The notes under the pieces were generated by a model. It was given only the letters and a program-made list of their open reading frames with translations, had not been told where the DNA came from and did no database searches. Both the position numbers and the translations under genes were made by a program. 6,605 nt of DNA, from positions 1 through 6,605 of the forward strand of contig JACZXM010000176.1 in the NCBI GenBank assembly GCA_022571615.1, read 5' to 3'. This DNA is from Acidobacteriota bacterium. Lineage in GTDB: Bacteria > Acidobacteriota > UBA890 > WLXD01. Positions 5,354 to 6,605 of this stretch are shown piece by piece; within the stretch, counting starts at the first letter, position 1, and every line of letters starts with the position of its first letter.

Positions 5354-6605
5354 ATGGGTCTGGTTGCGCTGCCAAGGGCGCAGATGGTTATCCTGACCTC
5401 GCTGCTGCTGCTTTCGGGTGCCGACAGCGCGACCGCCGCCGCCCAGGCGCGATTGCTCGATCGCTCGGCTGGTTCCGGGCTCGACGCGGTGACCTGGTCG
5501 GGAGGGCCGGACAAGGATCACATCCTCGAGTCCGCCGGCAACGGATTGCTGGCAGTCGATTACGACAACGATGCCTGGCCCGACCTGTATCTGGTGAGCG
5601 CCTGGCAGTTCGGCGAGGACGGCAGCAGCAAGCCCCACAGCAATCACCTGTACCGCAGCCGGCGTGATCTGCGCTTCCAGGACGTGACCGCTGCCGCCGG
5701 TGTGGACACCGATACGTTCGGCAGCGGCGGGTGCATCGGCGACTACGACGCCGACGGCCTGCTCGATCTGTACGTGACGAATCTGGGGCGGAACATCCTG
5801 TTCCGTAACAACGGTGACGGCACGTTCACGCGCGTGACCGAAGTGGCCGGAATCGGATCTCCGGGCTGGAGCACCGGGGCGGTGTTCTTCGACGCCGATG
5901 GCGATGGCAATCAGGACCTCTACGTCGCCGCCTACATCGACGCCACCGTGGCACAGGCCCAAGCGGCGGTCCGGCACCGCATGTGGCGCGGGCGCGTTGC
6001 GGTGCTCGATGGTCCCCGCGGGATGCCCGGCGCCAGCAATCGGTACTTCCACAACAACGGCGACGGCACCTTCACCGAGGCCACGGCGACGGTCGGGCTC
6101 GATGCGCTCGCTGACCGTTACAGCTTCGGCGTGGTGGCCTTTGATCACGACGGCGACGGCGACACCGATCTTCTCGTCGCCAACGACAGCCAGGGCAACG
6201 CGCTGTACGACAATCAGGGCGACGGCACGTTCCGGGAGCTCGGCGCTGCCAGCGGCCTGGGGTTCAACGCCAACGGCGTGGAGCAGGGAAGCATGGGCCT
6301 CGAGGTGGGTGATCTCGACGGGGACCTGCTACCCGAGGTGGTGGTGACCAACTTCGCCAACGACTACTACACCCTGTACCGCAACCTCGGGGGTGGCCTG
6401 TATCTCGACGCGTCCTTCGACACGGGCATCGCGGTGCCCACCTTTAGCCCGCTAGGATGGGGTGTGCTGCTGTTCGATGTCGATCTGGATGCCGATCTGG
6501 ATCTATTCTTCTCCAACGGCCACCTGTACGTGCAGGTGGACGAAGATCCCTCTCTCGGCGAGACCTACCGGCAGCCCAACCAGCTGATGCTCAACGAGCA
6601 GGGGG
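5354..6605 (+). CDS. Exported FG-GAP/VCBS repeat protein, CRTAC1 (ASPIC/UnbV)-like, 3'-truncated by window edge
   Basis: The frame is open from ATG 5354 to the last base (417 codons plus one base). Residues 1-30 look like a signal peptide: Arg8, a hydrophobic core VILTSLLLL (12-20) and small residues before AAAQ, with cleavage near 26-30. Six Asp-rich loops of the integrin-like FG-GAP/VCBS type start at residues 69 (DYDNDAWPD), 130 (DYDADGLLD), 180 (DADGDGNQD), 264 (DHDGDGDTD), 320 (DLDGDLLPE) and 375 (DVDLDADLD). Between some sit NNGDGTF-type turns. This predicts a calcium-binding beta-propeller. The segment NGHLYVQVDEDPSLG followed by YRQPNQLMLNE is typical of CRTAC1-like bacterial proteins just before the C-terminal ASPIC/UnbV domain, which would lie beyond the window. 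GTG 5351 and ATG 5384 are alternative starts; 5384 has AAGGG upstream but would lose the only basic residue of the signal peptide. Role: probably extracellular or periplasmic binding or adhesion; function is unproven. It may be a separate transcript from the flavoproteins. Confidence 0.83.
   Translation, partial: MGLVALPRAQMVILTSLLLLSGADSATAAAQARLLDRSAGSGLDAVTWSGGPDKDHILESAGNGLLAVDYDNDAWPDLYLVSAWQFGEDGSSKPHSNHLYRSRRDLRFQDVTAAAGVDTDTFGSGGCIGDYDADGLLDLYVTNLGRNILFRNNGDGTFTRVTEVAGIGSPGWSTGAVFFDADGDGNQDLYVAAYIDATVAQAQAAVRHRMWRGRVAVLDGPRGMPGASNRYFHNNGDGTFTEATATVGLDALADRYSFGVVAFDHDGDGDTDLLVANDSQGNALYDNQGDGTFRELGAASGLGFNANGVEQGSMGLEVGDLDGDLLPEVVVTNFANDYYTLYRNLGGGLYLDASFDTGIAVPTFSPLGWGVLLFDVDLDADLDLFFSNGHLYVQVDEDPSLGETYRQPNQLMLNEQG

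Noticed and set aside
4312..5514. 400-residue open frame on the - strand
   Set aside because: It lies antisense to the second flavoprotein gene and the start of the repeat-protein gene. Composition is low-complexity (Arg, Gly, Ala, His), with no domain motif; it is a by-product of high GC.
5192..6148. 318-residue open frame on the - strand opposite the repeat protein
   Set aside because: It is Val/Ala/Gly-rich with no recognisable family, whereas the + strand shows unmistakable FG-GAP/VCBS loops over the same bases.

Overview
The window is GC-rich throughout. It reads as chromosomal DNA of a high-GC, probably uncultured free-living bacterium. A VapBC-type toxin-antitoxin pair, PYROXD2-like flavoproteins and a secreted FG-GAP/VCBS protein of the CRTAC1 (ASPIC/UnbV) type fit Myxococcota, Acidobacteriota or similar soil or marine lineages. 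No rRNA, tRNA or taxon-specific marker is present, so the lineage is inference only.

Layout. (1) Bases 1-638, + strand: the 3' part of a ribbon-helix-helix antitoxin gene, then a PIN-domain toxin gene. The two overlap by two bases, and the toxin appears to start at CTG. (2) Bases 678-1868, - strand, converging on the toxin: a complete 396-aa GcvT-fold, tetrahydrofolate-type methyl/aminomethyl transferase. (3) Bases 1869-2074: a 206-bp divergent intergenic region with candidate back-to-back promoters. (4) Bases 2075-5250, + strand: two consecutive FAD-dependent oxidoreductases of the PYROXD2 / phytoene-desaturase-like superfamily. They are 530 and 523 aa, separated by 11 bp, evidently paralogous and probably co-transcribed. 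(5) From 5354 to the right edge, + strand: the N-terminal 417 codons of an exported protein with six Asp-rich, calcium-loop-like FG-GAP/VCBS repeats. Its 3' end lies outside the window.

How the parts may work together. The most interesting unit is the divergent trio of folate-type transferase plus two tandem flavoproteins. In known C1 systems such as sarcosine and dimethylglycine oxidases, a flavoprotein oxidises an N-methyl group and a GcvT-like domain passes the one-carbon unit to tetrahydrofolate. Here those activities would be split over three proteins, and the flavoproteins come from a different family (PYROXD2-like, not DAO-type). The transferase also carries Gln-Glu where canonical T-proteins have Asp-Asp at the catalytic site. 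The substrate cannot be read from sequence. The toxin-antitoxin pair and the repeat protein are probably unrelated neighbours.
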